Below, in pieces: positions 1 through 10,207 of a DNA stretch of 64,000 bases. Made by a program: the position numbers and the translations under genes. The DNA is from Phanerochaete sordida (Eukaryota > Basidiomycota > Agaricomycetes > Polyporales > Phanerochaetaceae): positions 1 to 64,000 of the forward strand of contig BPQB01000002.1 in assembly GCA_019973155.2 (NCBI GenBank), read 5' to 3'. The notes under the pieces were generated by a model. The model had not been told where the DNA came from. It saw nothing but the letters and a program-made list of their open reading frames with translations, and made no database searches. Every line of letters begins with the position of its first letter. Position 1 is the stretch's first letter.

Positions 1-340
1 TCGACGGCCTGTCTTGCAAGTTGCGCGGGACGTCCCTGTAGAGTCGCACTGTGTGGGTCGAAGACATCAGTCCCACACCCGCTCGCTAGCATGCTGCGTG
101 TGCTCATCCACGACCAGCGTACCCAATTCCCGGCAGTCCCTTCTCCATGCGAGTACACGAAAACATTCTAAAGCTATGGCGCGTGCTCACTTTTGGCCCC
201 CAGCACATAGCGCTGCACGGCTGGAGCCCTTTAGCGGCAGCACACGCGACCCCTTGGAGTCATATGGGCGAATTGTAGCTTGATGCGGGGCAAGGAGCGA
301 GGCGAACGGCTGAGAGACGGCCGGAATGTCGAGCGGAAAG

Positions 341-348
341 GGTCAGAA
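341..348 (+). repeat. Left target-site duplication of the hAT element
   Basis: GGTCAGAA immediately precedes the left terminal repeat and is identical to 5515-5522. Confidence 0.93.
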
Positions 349-525
349 TAAAGCATAGCACGGATCGATCTGTGAGTCAACTCGGAGCCGAACCCGCGGG
401 TAGGTCGAGGCCGAGAGTGCCTACCCAGATCCGCGCGGATCATCTCCCACGGATCACCCAAACCCGCGGGTCACATACTTACGGATCGCGAGTCTACCCA
501 CGGCTCGCCCAGTCACACAGGTGTT
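349..525 (+). repeat. Left terminal and subterminal repeats of the hAT element
   Basis: Begins with TAAAGCATAGCACG. Then come short G+C-rich motifs that recur within this end (CCCGCGGGT twice, CACGGATC-like, CTACCCA-like) and are found inverted at the other end. Subterminal arrays of this type are where hAT transposases usually bind. No coding signal is seen here. Confidence 0.85.
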
Positions 526-585
526 AAATCATACGATACGCCTCGGATTCGTTGTGTACAGCTAGCTACTAGATCAATACACTAA

Positions 586-1267
586 TTATTCGTCTTCGCT
601 GTCCTCTGACCCGCTCTCCAGCGCCGGCATCTCCGGATCCGACTCAGCGGCGACGGTCAAGGCCGCCATGGGCTCGGAAAGCGTGTTGTCAGCGAGGCGC
701 TGTGCATCGGAAGAAGTGGACGGTCCAGCTGCGGTAGTGGAGGCAGCACGGCGCTGAGAGGACGCATCTGCGGATGCCGCAGCAGCTGCAGGAGAGGACG
801 ACATGGGCTATTGAGACAAATGAGCACGAGAGCTGTCATCCAACAGATCTGATACGTACCTCGAGCCCCAGCTCTTGGGCAGCCGCATGCATACGTGTAT
901 GTGCTCCCGGGGCGACTCCATTGGCGACCAAGATTTCCCGTGCAAGGTAGTCGACGAACGCGACGATCTGCGGGCCGAGGTGGGCCCGAAGACGCGCATT
1001 CGTGAGGATCTCGTGGCCGTTATACCAGCGCGTCGATTCGCCGGCAAAGGAACTTGCGTTCTGCGGCACGAACCTCTCGCTAATCGAGACCTAAGGCAGA
1101 GTTAGCAACAGCATGCAGAAGACGAACTAGCGACGCACCCAGGTACCATCCCTCTCAACCTCGATATTCTCGTTAACATAAACGCGTCCGCTCGGATGCG
1201 TCCAGGGATCGCGCGTCAGGCGGATGCGAGGGAGGTTTTGGAATGCGATGGGAGGCGGCGTGGCCAT
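586..1267 (-). CDS. Second gene of the hAT element, unknown function (193 aa)
   Basis: Three exons (1139-1267, 860-1090, 586-807) separated by introns of 48 and 52 bp with good GT-AG signals and consistent phase. The start ATG at 1267 has a fungal-type GCC-ATG-G context. The predicted protein has 193 residues: a Pro-starting N-terminal part (MATPPPIAFQNLPRI...), a central helical part with a run ending in ...AREILVAN, then an Ala/Ser-rich linker and a strongly acidic tail (GSEDSEDE). I do not recognise the family. It lies inside the transposon borders and diverges from the transposase, so it is probably an element-encoded accessory protein rather than a host gene. A captured host gene is the alternative. 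Confidence 0.72.
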
Positions 1268-2216
1268 GGCTCGAGAAGGTCGCGGGTTGTGAGAGCAGGA
1301 AGGGGCGGGGCAGAGAGCACGAAGAGCGTCGGGCTTTCGCGACCCCTCTTGAGGCACAATCGGGCAAGAGCCGCCTGATTGGTGGACTCCGCGGGCGAAT
1401 CGGAGGCCTCGAGGGAGGTGGCCAGCAGCCGACGCGCTGCAAAGCCATTTCCCAGGCTCAGCGCGCCAAGCGCTGGGCTTAAAGTTCGGCCTCCGCGCTT
1501 GGTTCGTTCCACACCTCTCGCCCTCAGACTCGTCCATCCCGGCCTCACAGCACCCAGCGCTGCCCTCATGCTGGTCTAGCATGAGGGCAGGGCCTACGAC
1601 ATGCCTACCAGCAGCTCGACGGCACCGGCCATAGTCAGCTGGTCGGCGGCCGCGTCGGTGACCGTTCTGCAGGGCCAGCCCCACCGACGGAGGCAAATCC
1701 ATGCCAGGTGAGTCATCCGTAACCCGCAAATCCGGGTTTCATCTTATCTGCAGGGAATCCATTCGCTGCTGAAGCCACCGCCAAGACGAGGAGCGACGAA
1801 AATACCAACCAGGGGTTGCGCCGTAGGGTGCTCCCAGCTCCCCATTCGCTGCGTTCAGCCCGTCTCGCCGCCCACCCCCTCGATATTTCACTCCAGGGCG
1901 CAGGATAATTCGTTGAGGTACGTACTCGGCCGAGCGAGCTGCGCAAATCCGCGGAATTACGAGGCTGACTGCTTCCACAGTCCGTACGCTCGCAATCCCC
2001 TCCTGCACTCGATTGGCTGCCTGCCACCTTGCAACTCATATTCAGGGCGCACCCGCACACCCCAAGGTATGTCTTCGGCCGCGCGAACACGGCCTGCGCT
2101 GCGCGCTCATAAAACTCGCCGTAAGCACAGACTTAGCCCACGCCCGCGTTCCCTCCCGCCCGCGCCCACGTCCTTCTCCCGCCCTCGCACGCTGCCCGCT
2201 TCCCTTACACTCTGCG
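1268..2216. promoter_or_regulatory. Divergent intergenic region between the two hAT genes
   Basis: About 950 bp between the two start codons, with no convincing exon. It must contain both promoters of the element. The last 120 bp before the transposase ATG are C/T-rich (CCGCCCGCGCCC, TCCCTTACACTCTGCG), a common feature of fungal promoters. A strong hairpin sits in the middle (1560-1590). Overlapping open frames here look like G+C-rich noise. Confidence 0.55.
1560..1590. repeat. Perfect 13-bp hairpin
   Basis: CTGCCCTCATGCT (1560-1572), a 5-nt spacer, then AGCATGAGGGCAG (1578-1590), an exact inverted repeat. It is flanked by AGCGCTGGG (about 1470) and its complement (about 1555), which extends the palindromic character. 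It may be a regulatory structure of the transposon or the scar of another element. Confidence 0.7.
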
Positions 2217-5200
2217 ATGGCGAACCGCGACGAGCCCCAGGCATCGCAGAACAACAGCGTCACGCCCTCTGACGACGACGAAGTCGAAGAAGTGCCAGCT
2301 CCGTCTTCTGCGAGCAAGCCAGCGGAGGACGATGCGCGCAAGAAGGCTCGCTTCGAGAAGAAGTACAAGATCTCGGAGTACACCGACAAGGAGATACTAG
2401 GTGAGCTCGACGATCTACTGCTCTATTCACGTCATCTGACCTCGAGTCCAGTGAAGCAGATGGCTTCATGGCGCTCCTCGGTGTACGACCATTTCGAGCC
2501 GCCCGAAATCATCGTCGTCGACGGCGAAATCAAGTACAAGTTCATTTGTAAGACCAGGTACAGTCTCCTCGGCCTCGTTTACCACGAACGCGCACTTACC
2601 ACGGTCGACAGCCCATCTACGAAGCCCCTCACGCGTGCGCGCTGGGACGACTCCACCAGCAACCTCGTTCGGCATGTCAATGCCTGCAACAAGTCATCCA
2701 AGCCGCCCCCGGGGCAGAAGGCCATCGACGACTTCGCTCAAGGAACGACCTACAACCCTGCGAAATTCCGTGTCAAGCTCAACATCTGGATCGCCCGCCG
2801 CCACCGCCCGTACAACATCGTGCAAGACCCGGAGTTCCTCGAGCTCCTTCGGATGCTCAACGCCAAGGTCGAGGTGCCCCACCCTACCACCATCTCGCGC
2901 GACATCCGCGAGATCTTCACGATCACGCGGGAAGCGGTAGGAAAGATGCTCCAGGTATGTCTATTTATTCCTCGTCGCGTTTGTCGTGCTCACCTCTTCT
3001 CGGTAGGAGCACCCTGGACGTCTCCACCTTTGCCTCGACGGATGGACGTCCCCAAACGTGATATCCTTCTTGGGTATCACGGTCCATCGCGTGCATGACG
3101 GCAAGGCAGAGACGTTCATCCTTGACTTCGTCAAGTTGATCAACTCTCACACGGGCGTATACCTCTCGCAACAACTCACCACCTGCCTCAAGGCGTACGG
3201 CATCGAGGACAAGGTGTGTATCCTACACCTTCACACATGTACTTCGACTCACTATTGTTCTAGATACTTGGTATTACCGCGGACAACGCGTCAAACAACA
3301 ACACCCTCGTCGCCGACCTTGAAACCTCGCTCAGCGGGATCAATAGCCGGCAGACACGCGTGAGATGCTTCGCGCACATCCTCAACTTGGTCGTCAAGGT
3401 GCGTCTCCGCGCTCTGTTTCCGCTCTTCTCAGGCTCATGTACTCACACGCCCCGCAGGCCATCATTTCCCCTTTCATGAAGAAGAAGAAGAAGCCCTCCG
3501 CAACTTCGGGCGACGACGACACTGACGACGACGACCTCAGCGAAGACGACGAAGACATCTCGAGCGGCCAGAAGAAGCGCAAGGGCTCTCAGTCCGGCGG
3601 ACGCACCCACAAGAAGGCCAAGACCGCGAAGACATGCACGCAGGCCGACGACGACGACGACTTGGTCGACGAAGACAACGAGCTCCTCAACGAGGACGAT
3701 CTCCTGCGCGCTCTCGAGGAAGAAGGCCTCGACATCGACGAGGACAATATCGACTTCACCCACGAGACGAACGACGACGACGACAACAGCGAAGACGAAC
3801 TCGACGCCGACGCCGACGAGTACGATGCCGAGGAGATCGACGCTCTCGTCGCCGAGATCGAGGCGCAGTACTCGCTGTCAGCTGCGGAGCAGCGCTTCGC
3901 GCGGTACACCGTGACCAAGGTATGTCTCGATCCGTGTCATCCGCACTGCCTTCTCAGTACTGACGTCGCGCTTCTATTAGCTTGTCGAACTCGCGAAGTG
4001 AGTCTTCCATTCGCCGACGATTCGCGCGGATCTCAAGAGCTGCTGCATCAAGGAGCGAACCCATGATCTGCAGATGGTCCGCGCAATCGCCACGCGTTGG
4101 AACTCGCTCGCGCAAGCCATCGGGCGGGCCCTCAAGCTTCGCGCGCCCCTCACCCGCTTGCTCTCGATGCCGAAGTACGACAAGAAGGGCAAGAAAGGAC
4201 TCGCCCGCTTCAAGCTAAGCAAGAAGGAGTGGGACCTTCTTGAGCAGCTTCATGCGGTTCTCACGGTATGTCTATCGCGTGTGATCCCTATCGCGTTCTG
4301 GTTGTATTGACTACTTCCTTTAGATGTTCCTTCGCGCGACGGACCGCGTGTCAAGGTCCAACATCCCCCTTGTCCACGAGGTCATCCCCGTGATCGACAT
4401 CATCACGGGGAAGCTTCTCGAGGCCATGACTAACGACGAGCTGCCTGCGCAGGTCCGCTACGGGGCGGCCCTCGGCTACCGCCTCCTAAACAAGTACTAC
4501 TCCGCTACCGATGAGTCCATCATGTACCGCTGCGCGATGCGTAAGTAAAGCATCTATTCGTGATCGTGCTACCACTGCTAACCCGTTGCGCGTCCACTAG
4601 TCCTGCACCCGAAGTACAAGGTCGACTACTTCCGTAACCAGAAGTGGAAGGCCGACTGGATCACCGCCGCCATCGAGATCCTCCGCAGCGAGTGGGAGGA
4701 TCACTACAAGCCGAAGCCTGACGAGACGGCGCCCACTTCAGCCTCTCAATCTCAGGTACGTCTATTGTCACGCGCCGATAGCAGGGTCCGCAGTTGACAC
4801 CATCAGCAGAACACCCACGACGACCCTTTTGCCTGCCTCGACACGTACACCATCGACGAAGACGGCGACGTCCTCGACGATTGGCTCAAGACCCCGACCC
4901 ATCCCACCTGCACCGACCCTCTGCTGCACTGGGAGAACCAGCGCAAGGTCGCGCCGATGTGGGAGCCTCTCGCGCGCATGGCGCTAGACTTCCTCTCGGT
5001 TCCTGGTACGTCGTCCCTGGACCCTGCGTATCATTGATCATGTCACGCGGCCGCTAACCCCCATGGTGTGCAGCATCTTCCACGGACGTCGAGCGCGCCT
5101 TCTCCCGTGGCGGCCTCACAGTCTCGAAGCGCCGTCACTCCCTCAACGACGAATCGACGCGCGCGGCGACCGTGATCAGCTCGTGGGCGGCTGTTCCGGG

Positions 5201-5297
5201 GCTCATCCCCGAGGCCGCACTTGTCGCCACCTTCGCCGACAAGGCCAAGCGCAGCAAGAAGAAGGCTTCGGACAGTGATATTGAGCTCGTAGAGTAG
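2217..5297 (+). pseudogene. hAT transposase gene, one in-frame stop
   Basis: Start ATG at 2217, following a pyrimidine-rich leader, and stop TAG at 5295-5297. Introns inferred at 2401-2451 and 2558-2611, after GKMLQ near 2955, after EDK near 3214, after LVVK near 3399, after YTVTK near 3919, and at about 4267, 4542, 4757 and 5007. Domains in order: an acidic N terminus; a BED-like zinc finger (FIC...RHVNAC); the hAT core with LHLCLDGWTSPN and ITADNASNN; a long Asp/Glu- and Lys-rich insertion (3480-3860); ATRWNSL; and the C-terminal hAT dimerisation block with SSTDVERAFSRGGL. A TGA at 3999-4001 interrupts the frame between LVELAK and VFHSPTIRADL. It looks like CGA changed to TGA. Splicing of a 42-bp intron (3998-4039) would bypass it but would remove a motif I expect to be conserved. 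Otherwise the reading frame is intact, so the copy died recently or is marginally functional. Confidence 0.9.
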
Positions 5298-5334
5298 TCG
5301 TAGAACACTTATATTAATGATATTCTGCTGTTTA

Positions 5335-5514
5335 CACTTCAAGTCTGCGCACGAGTACCCACAAGTATACCCATGGCGGCAAGTACCCATACTCGGACTC
5401 GGCACGATCCGTGGGAGCCGGGTGAGCCGGAGCCGCGAGTGCACATACCCGCGAGTATTTCCGCGGCTCAACCCATGAGTACTCGCGAGTATCACTGACT
5501 CGTGCTATGCTTTA
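5335..5514 (-). repeat. Right terminal and subterminal repeats of the hAT element
   Basis: Read on the - strand this starts with the same 14-bp terminal repeat. It continues with many copies of GAGTAC/GGGTA/CTCGCGAG-type motifs and the shared CTCCCACGGATC. It lies directly after the transposase stop codon at 5297 and fills the space to the element end. Confidence 0.85.
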
Positions 5515-5522
5515 GGTCAGAA
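5515..5522 (+). repeat. Right target-site duplication of the hAT element
   Basis: GGTCAGAA immediately follows the right terminal repeat and is identical to 341-348. The pair defines the insertion to the base. Confidence 0.93.
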
Positions 5523-8500
5523 AGTTTGCCTTGGCGTGCATTTTCGGCCAAAATATGCGTGAGATGTTCGTCCTGCAGTCGTTGCGAGTGTCTGCAGCCA
5601 AGCACATGACCTGACAGAAGACAATCACTCACCTCTGACGAGACCACAGCAAAAATGGGGCTCCTCAGGCCTGTGTGCACAGAGACCGGCTATATGCATC
5701 CGAGGGCGCGAGGCGGCAGCTTGAGTACTCAGCGCAGAGACGGAAGTCCAGAGGCGGAGCGTGCCGCACCTGCAACAAACGTGGCGCCCCACACAAGCGG
5801 TGCATTGTCCTTGAACTTCGAGGTCATTGGATGCGAGATGGGGGGGAATATGCGCGGCGCGAGAGTGGAGGAGGCGGACGCTCTGCAGGCGAGAAAAGAC
5901 GAGCCGGGTCTGCGTGAGCCAGCGCCGTGTTCGAAGGCAGCGCGGAGGCGAATCAGCGGGTGGGGTGCGAGTACAGCCAGCCGGCGCGAGGTGAACGTGA
6001 ACGCGTGAATAGCAATGACGGCGGTGGGCAAGCACCTTTGAAGGGAGAGAGGGACGTTTGAACAAGCACGCCGACGCGACGTCGTTCTTCAACATTAAGC
6101 GCCTAAGAGTACCGAGCTCACGGCTTGTTTGCACTCAAACAACAATTATTCCATGCATAATTTTTACATATTCAGGCAGCCGGGAGGAGCTACTACACGC
6201 TACATTGTCAGAAAATGCAATGTGCCGAAGTGTATCAACCGAGGTCAGCGGCCTGGAGTGCGTAAGCGCCCGTTGAGCCCCAACATCGACGGCGACGGTG
6301 AGGACGCAAACAATGGGCGGTTAAAAAACCGAGGATACGTGAGGGTACAGGACGTATAGAAGTACCTACAACCCACTCGAAAGATAGTTTTGTCCAGAGG
6401 GAAGAGCTAAAGAAATCGCTCAAGTTTGACTACAAGGATTGTATTCAACCCTAACCCCATTTTGATGGGCTCAACTAATGGGGCATACAAAAAAGGTTCC
6501 CACGGCTTTGCACTCGTTTTTCGTGACGGAGTCCACGAGGTCAAAATCTGCCCGTAGGGCCGGGGGTGTAATATAAACGTTTCTTCATAAATTCAGAAAT
6601 CGTAACCCGGGAATGGCAGAAGGGAGGCAAGAAAAGCCCTATGCGGGCGAAGACCACGAGCGTGCAGCGTGCAGCGCGTGCAGCAGAGCTCGAAGGTCAG
6701 GAAAAAGGAGCGCCGGCGAATGCCGACGCCCGCAGCGTCCACAGACGCTACTCTGAGCGCTAAGCAGGCACGCGCCCAGACTCTCACTCTTGCTCTGCCA
6801 GGAATCATATTGTCTCGCCATCGTGCAGTTGCAAGGGCAGCGCACCACGATCCAAGGACATATTCTCACCAGTCGCGGGACCTGGACCTTCTCGAGGCAT
6901 GCAGTGATGTTCGAAAAGTCCCAGATCGTCAAGCAGATATGTGCAATATATTATTCTCTTAACATTGAGATGTCATGAGGGCTGTCGCAGCGCACGAGAG
7001 GCCCGAGCAAGCCCTTCAACATGCCGTGGATGCCGCGGTGGCACGAAGCACCACGATCACGTGGATTATTGCCACGCGGGGCACGCACTGCCTCCGTCCC
7101 GCCCGCCTGTCCAGACCCGTTGGAGCGCACGGATTTCGCAGTCCTTCTCACTCTAACGCGAATACGCCGGCATCCCTGTGCCTCCATCTGTATCCACAAC
7201 GTGCGCGGGGAGCATTTCTGGAGCATTTATGATCCTCCCGCTGCGTTCGCGCCCCGTGCACTCCCTGCGACTACGCTCGATTTGTCTCGCTAGCATCGCA
7301 CCATCGTCAAATTCTGCGGCTCCCTTCACTCGGCCCCGATGCGGATATTCTGCCACCGACATCGTTCTTTCCCGCTCGTCCGACGTCCGCGACCACGTCA
7401 GCCTCTGGCGTGATGGTCGCCAAATGCAAGGCCGGACGCGACCGCCCTTACCAGAAGATACGCCGCGGTCTGGAAGGTGCTGTACAAAAACTAGAGAAGG
7501 CCTCGACTGTCCCGGAGGTGCTGCACGCTCATGAATACGGAGAGGACGGCCAGCATATAGGCGCGTTGGCTTCGACCTGCTTGACCTTCTACGCTGATCG
7601 GGCGCACAGATTCTCGCTATAACCCGACTGTGTCGTCCTTCCTCTATCGCAGAGGATGTCGCCATTGTGAAGCTCGCAACTCAGCACACTCCCCTGTTGT
7701 AACACACGGTGGAGGCACGTCACTTGAAGTGCACTTGGACACACGCGGCGAGAACCATGTACGCGGACATGGGTGACAAACCCAGGTCTTCGAGACATGG
7801 TACGCTGGCAATTTGTGCGTATATACTCATCATTGCTGCTACGTCTACAACTCGTTAAAGCTGATTCGCAGACGAAGACTCACATTTGTCTGCCAGCCAC
7901 GCTGAGGACGAGTATAACTTAGCCATTACGAGCTGACGCGGTACGATATACTGCGCTTCCTCCTCGTGAGTACTTGACCCAACGTTACAATCGCGTTCAC
8001 CGACTCGTGTACTGTCCTAGTTCGACCTGCACCACGCGCCGGAATGCATGGCATGTCAGCACGGGCTGCCCAAGCAAGACTCCCACGTCCTGTTGAGATT
8101 GAATAATCCCAGTTCGGGCGACCACATCCTCGACTGTCACCGTGAGACGTGGATCTGCGAAGAGCAAACGGTATTTGAATGTCGTATGTCCTACCCGCGG
8201 CTCGTGAATGTCTTTGATATTTAGCAGATTGTTCACAGGCAATCGTGCTCTTCTGCAACGATGTCATGAAAGCTCGTCGATGTTCGCGCACGGTTGGGGC
8301 CAGCTTTGACAAAGTTTTTTGCCGCTGCAAATGGTACGCTGAGGGCCACGACCAAAGGTACGCCCGCTCGATAGACCCTGCCCCAGGTTTTATCTCGAAG
8401 TATTGTCGAGGTATCGTCCCGTTGAGCGGTGCTCCCCCGCTTTGCGCCGATCACTGTGCCAACAACTATCCCAGTCATGCAATTGCGTCGCGGCCGAAGC

Positions 8501-9179
8501 CACGCGCGAGATCGCAGGTGTGGATGTCGTACGTACTCTTGGCTCTGGGATAGAACGTGCGCTGACGAGCCGCGATATACCCAAGCAGTCATCCGGGCAG
8601 CAGCCCCGTGTACAACCAGAGCATTCGCAAACGGCTTGCGAAAGGTTCGCTTTCTATCAGGCTTCAGAGCCTAAATGTCGCGGTCGAAGGCAACGGGATG
8701 GAACTCGTCGGGAAGGTGAGGGCTGCTACCACCGCTGCTGGCGCATCGATATTCAGACTGAATCTTGCTCGTTATATTTGCAGCGAGCTCGAGAGCAGGA
8801 GCTTGACGTTGACGTCTTGGGATACGGAGACGAACACGCCCTGTGCGAACCGAAAGAGTGCGCTTTACTCCGGCCTCGCGTTCGTCTAGAGCAGTCAAGG
8901 ATGGATTACAGATGTTTGGTACGTAACGTCAGCGAATGTCGTATGCAAACGCTGCTGACATAGACGTCACAGTGTCCCCGTAAAGACTCCCACCGCTCCC
9001 GGACAGACCAGGCATGACAGCAAGAGCAGCGTGCTCGCGAGTACGGTCGGTAAACATGTCGGCGACGGTGCGTAGTGAGCGCGGCATGCGCAGGCTTGTG
9101 TTCTGCTCGTACTTACTATTTGTACGTGTAGCTTCCTCGCGCTACTATTGTCACAACCTCCAACGCGCGCGCGCGATTG
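5523..9179. other. Gene-poor stretch
   Basis: About 3.7 kb with only short frames in all phases. I found no splice-consistent exon chain and no domain motif. The frames at 7410-7622 (+), 7997-8242 (-) and 8403-8963 (+) do not resemble families known to me and have no coherent neighbours. Local AT-rich patches near 6060-6200 and 6440-6600 could be decayed repeat DNA. Confidence 0.5.
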
Positions 9180-10050
9180 CGTAGGATTCCGTGCACCCGG
9201 TGGGTTACCGTGCGATTGGGCTGGACGAGGTATGTGCGCTACCTCCGTCTATGTAAGAGGGGGAAGCACGAGCTGAATGTAATCTTGATAGGCACGGTCG
9301 CGCATGACGTCGATGTCGGTGAACACGATTATCTCTCACGTATGCCTATAATGAGCTCTGCGCGGGCATCGTTGGCCTCATGAGGGCGTATAGCATGGCT
9401 CAAATCCTCATGGCTTGTCCTGGGTGTCTAGCCCTGGCGGAGTGCATCGCTCCGTCGCTGATCATCATATCTATCACCTACGCTTTCATACCTATCGGGA
9501 CGACCCGGCTGTTGCTGCGCAATCGCGGCGCGTGAAACTACGAAGGCGGCTGCTGCCATGTGCGCTTCCTGCGCCCACATCGGTCCGCGTGCGCTGACTA
9601 CAATCATGATAGACATAGTCGAGCAAGAATATGGATCGTACAGCGCGATTTGCTTTACCACGAGCGCGGTGCGCGTACCGTCGGGCATATAGATGCTGTA
9701 AAGTACGCGCACAACCCGCACAATTTACGAGGGTAAGGTGCGTGTTCTGCTTTCCTGCCCATCGCTCTTCGTTGAAGATGTGACAGGCCTACCGGAATCA
9801 CGATTCGCCATCTGCGAATCGTTGCGAGCTGGGGCGCGGCTTCCGCTGTGCAGTAACGCGGGGGACGGCATTAATCTATCGGATGTCGCATGTATCGTAC
9901 GCCTCTCGATGCGTACATAATACACGAATGGCGTGCGGTGTTCGCTGATCTCAAGATATCTGCAAGAATCGTGGCTTCCATTACAGGTACTGCATGTGAT
10001 GTTCTCTCTTACTACGTTGCGATAAGCAGTGAAACGTTCGTCTTCCACGT
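9180..10050 (-). pseudogene. Possible relic of the F-box-like six-exon family
   Basis: On the - strand around 9730-9520 a frame reads RVVRVLYSIYM..., then SIMIVVSARGPMWAQEAHM and AAAFVVSRAAIAQ. These align loosely with the intact gene at 21843-23112 (EVYRLVFCIQY, SIMSLQAVHNARAGSQEI, PAAFREVLAPRVSA). The flanks carry no recognisable exons. If real it is a strongly decayed copy of the family that pairs with the DUF6535 genes. The similarity is weak and could be chance. Confidence 0.33.
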
Positions 10051-10207
10051 GTAGAAGCCATGCACACAGGTATAATCAACAAGGCGGTGCACCACGAGCT
10101 TCCCCGCATGCACCCGCGCCTCGCCAGAAGACTGTGCTAGGGCGTACACGGACTGCAGCGTGTTCTCCCACACAAGGCTTTCCTCCCACCGTCACCTCGA
10201 TTCCCCC

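Larger units (their letters stand above)
349..5514. mobile_element. Complete two-gene hAT-type DNA transposon (5166 bp)
   Basis: The element is bounded by an 8-bp direct repeat GGTCAGAA (341-348 and 5515-5522), the target-site length typical of hAT elements. Its ends are a perfect 14-bp inverted repeat, TAAAGCATAGCACG at 349-362 and its complement at 5501-5514. A second inverted match, CTCCCACGGATC, lies 95 bp inside the left end (444-455) and 97 bp inside the right end (5406-5417). Between the ends are two divergently oriented genes: a transposase on + (2217-5297) and an unrecognised small gene on - (586-1267). Identical target duplications and terminal repeats point to a fairly recent insertion. 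The borders are read directly from sequence. The hAT assignment comes from the transposase motifs plus the 8-bp duplication. Confidence 0.93.

Noticed and set aside
1127..1729. 200-codon open frame on - upstream of the small hAT gene
   Set aside because: Only its last 43 codons, from the ATG at 1267, belong to the gene. The N-terminal part is G+C-rich open frame in the shared promoter with no motif.
3443..3918. Long open frames on both strands over the acidic part of the transposase
   Set aside because: They are mirror frames of GAC/GAG-rich Asp/Glu codons and carry Ser- or Val-rich low-complexity peptides.
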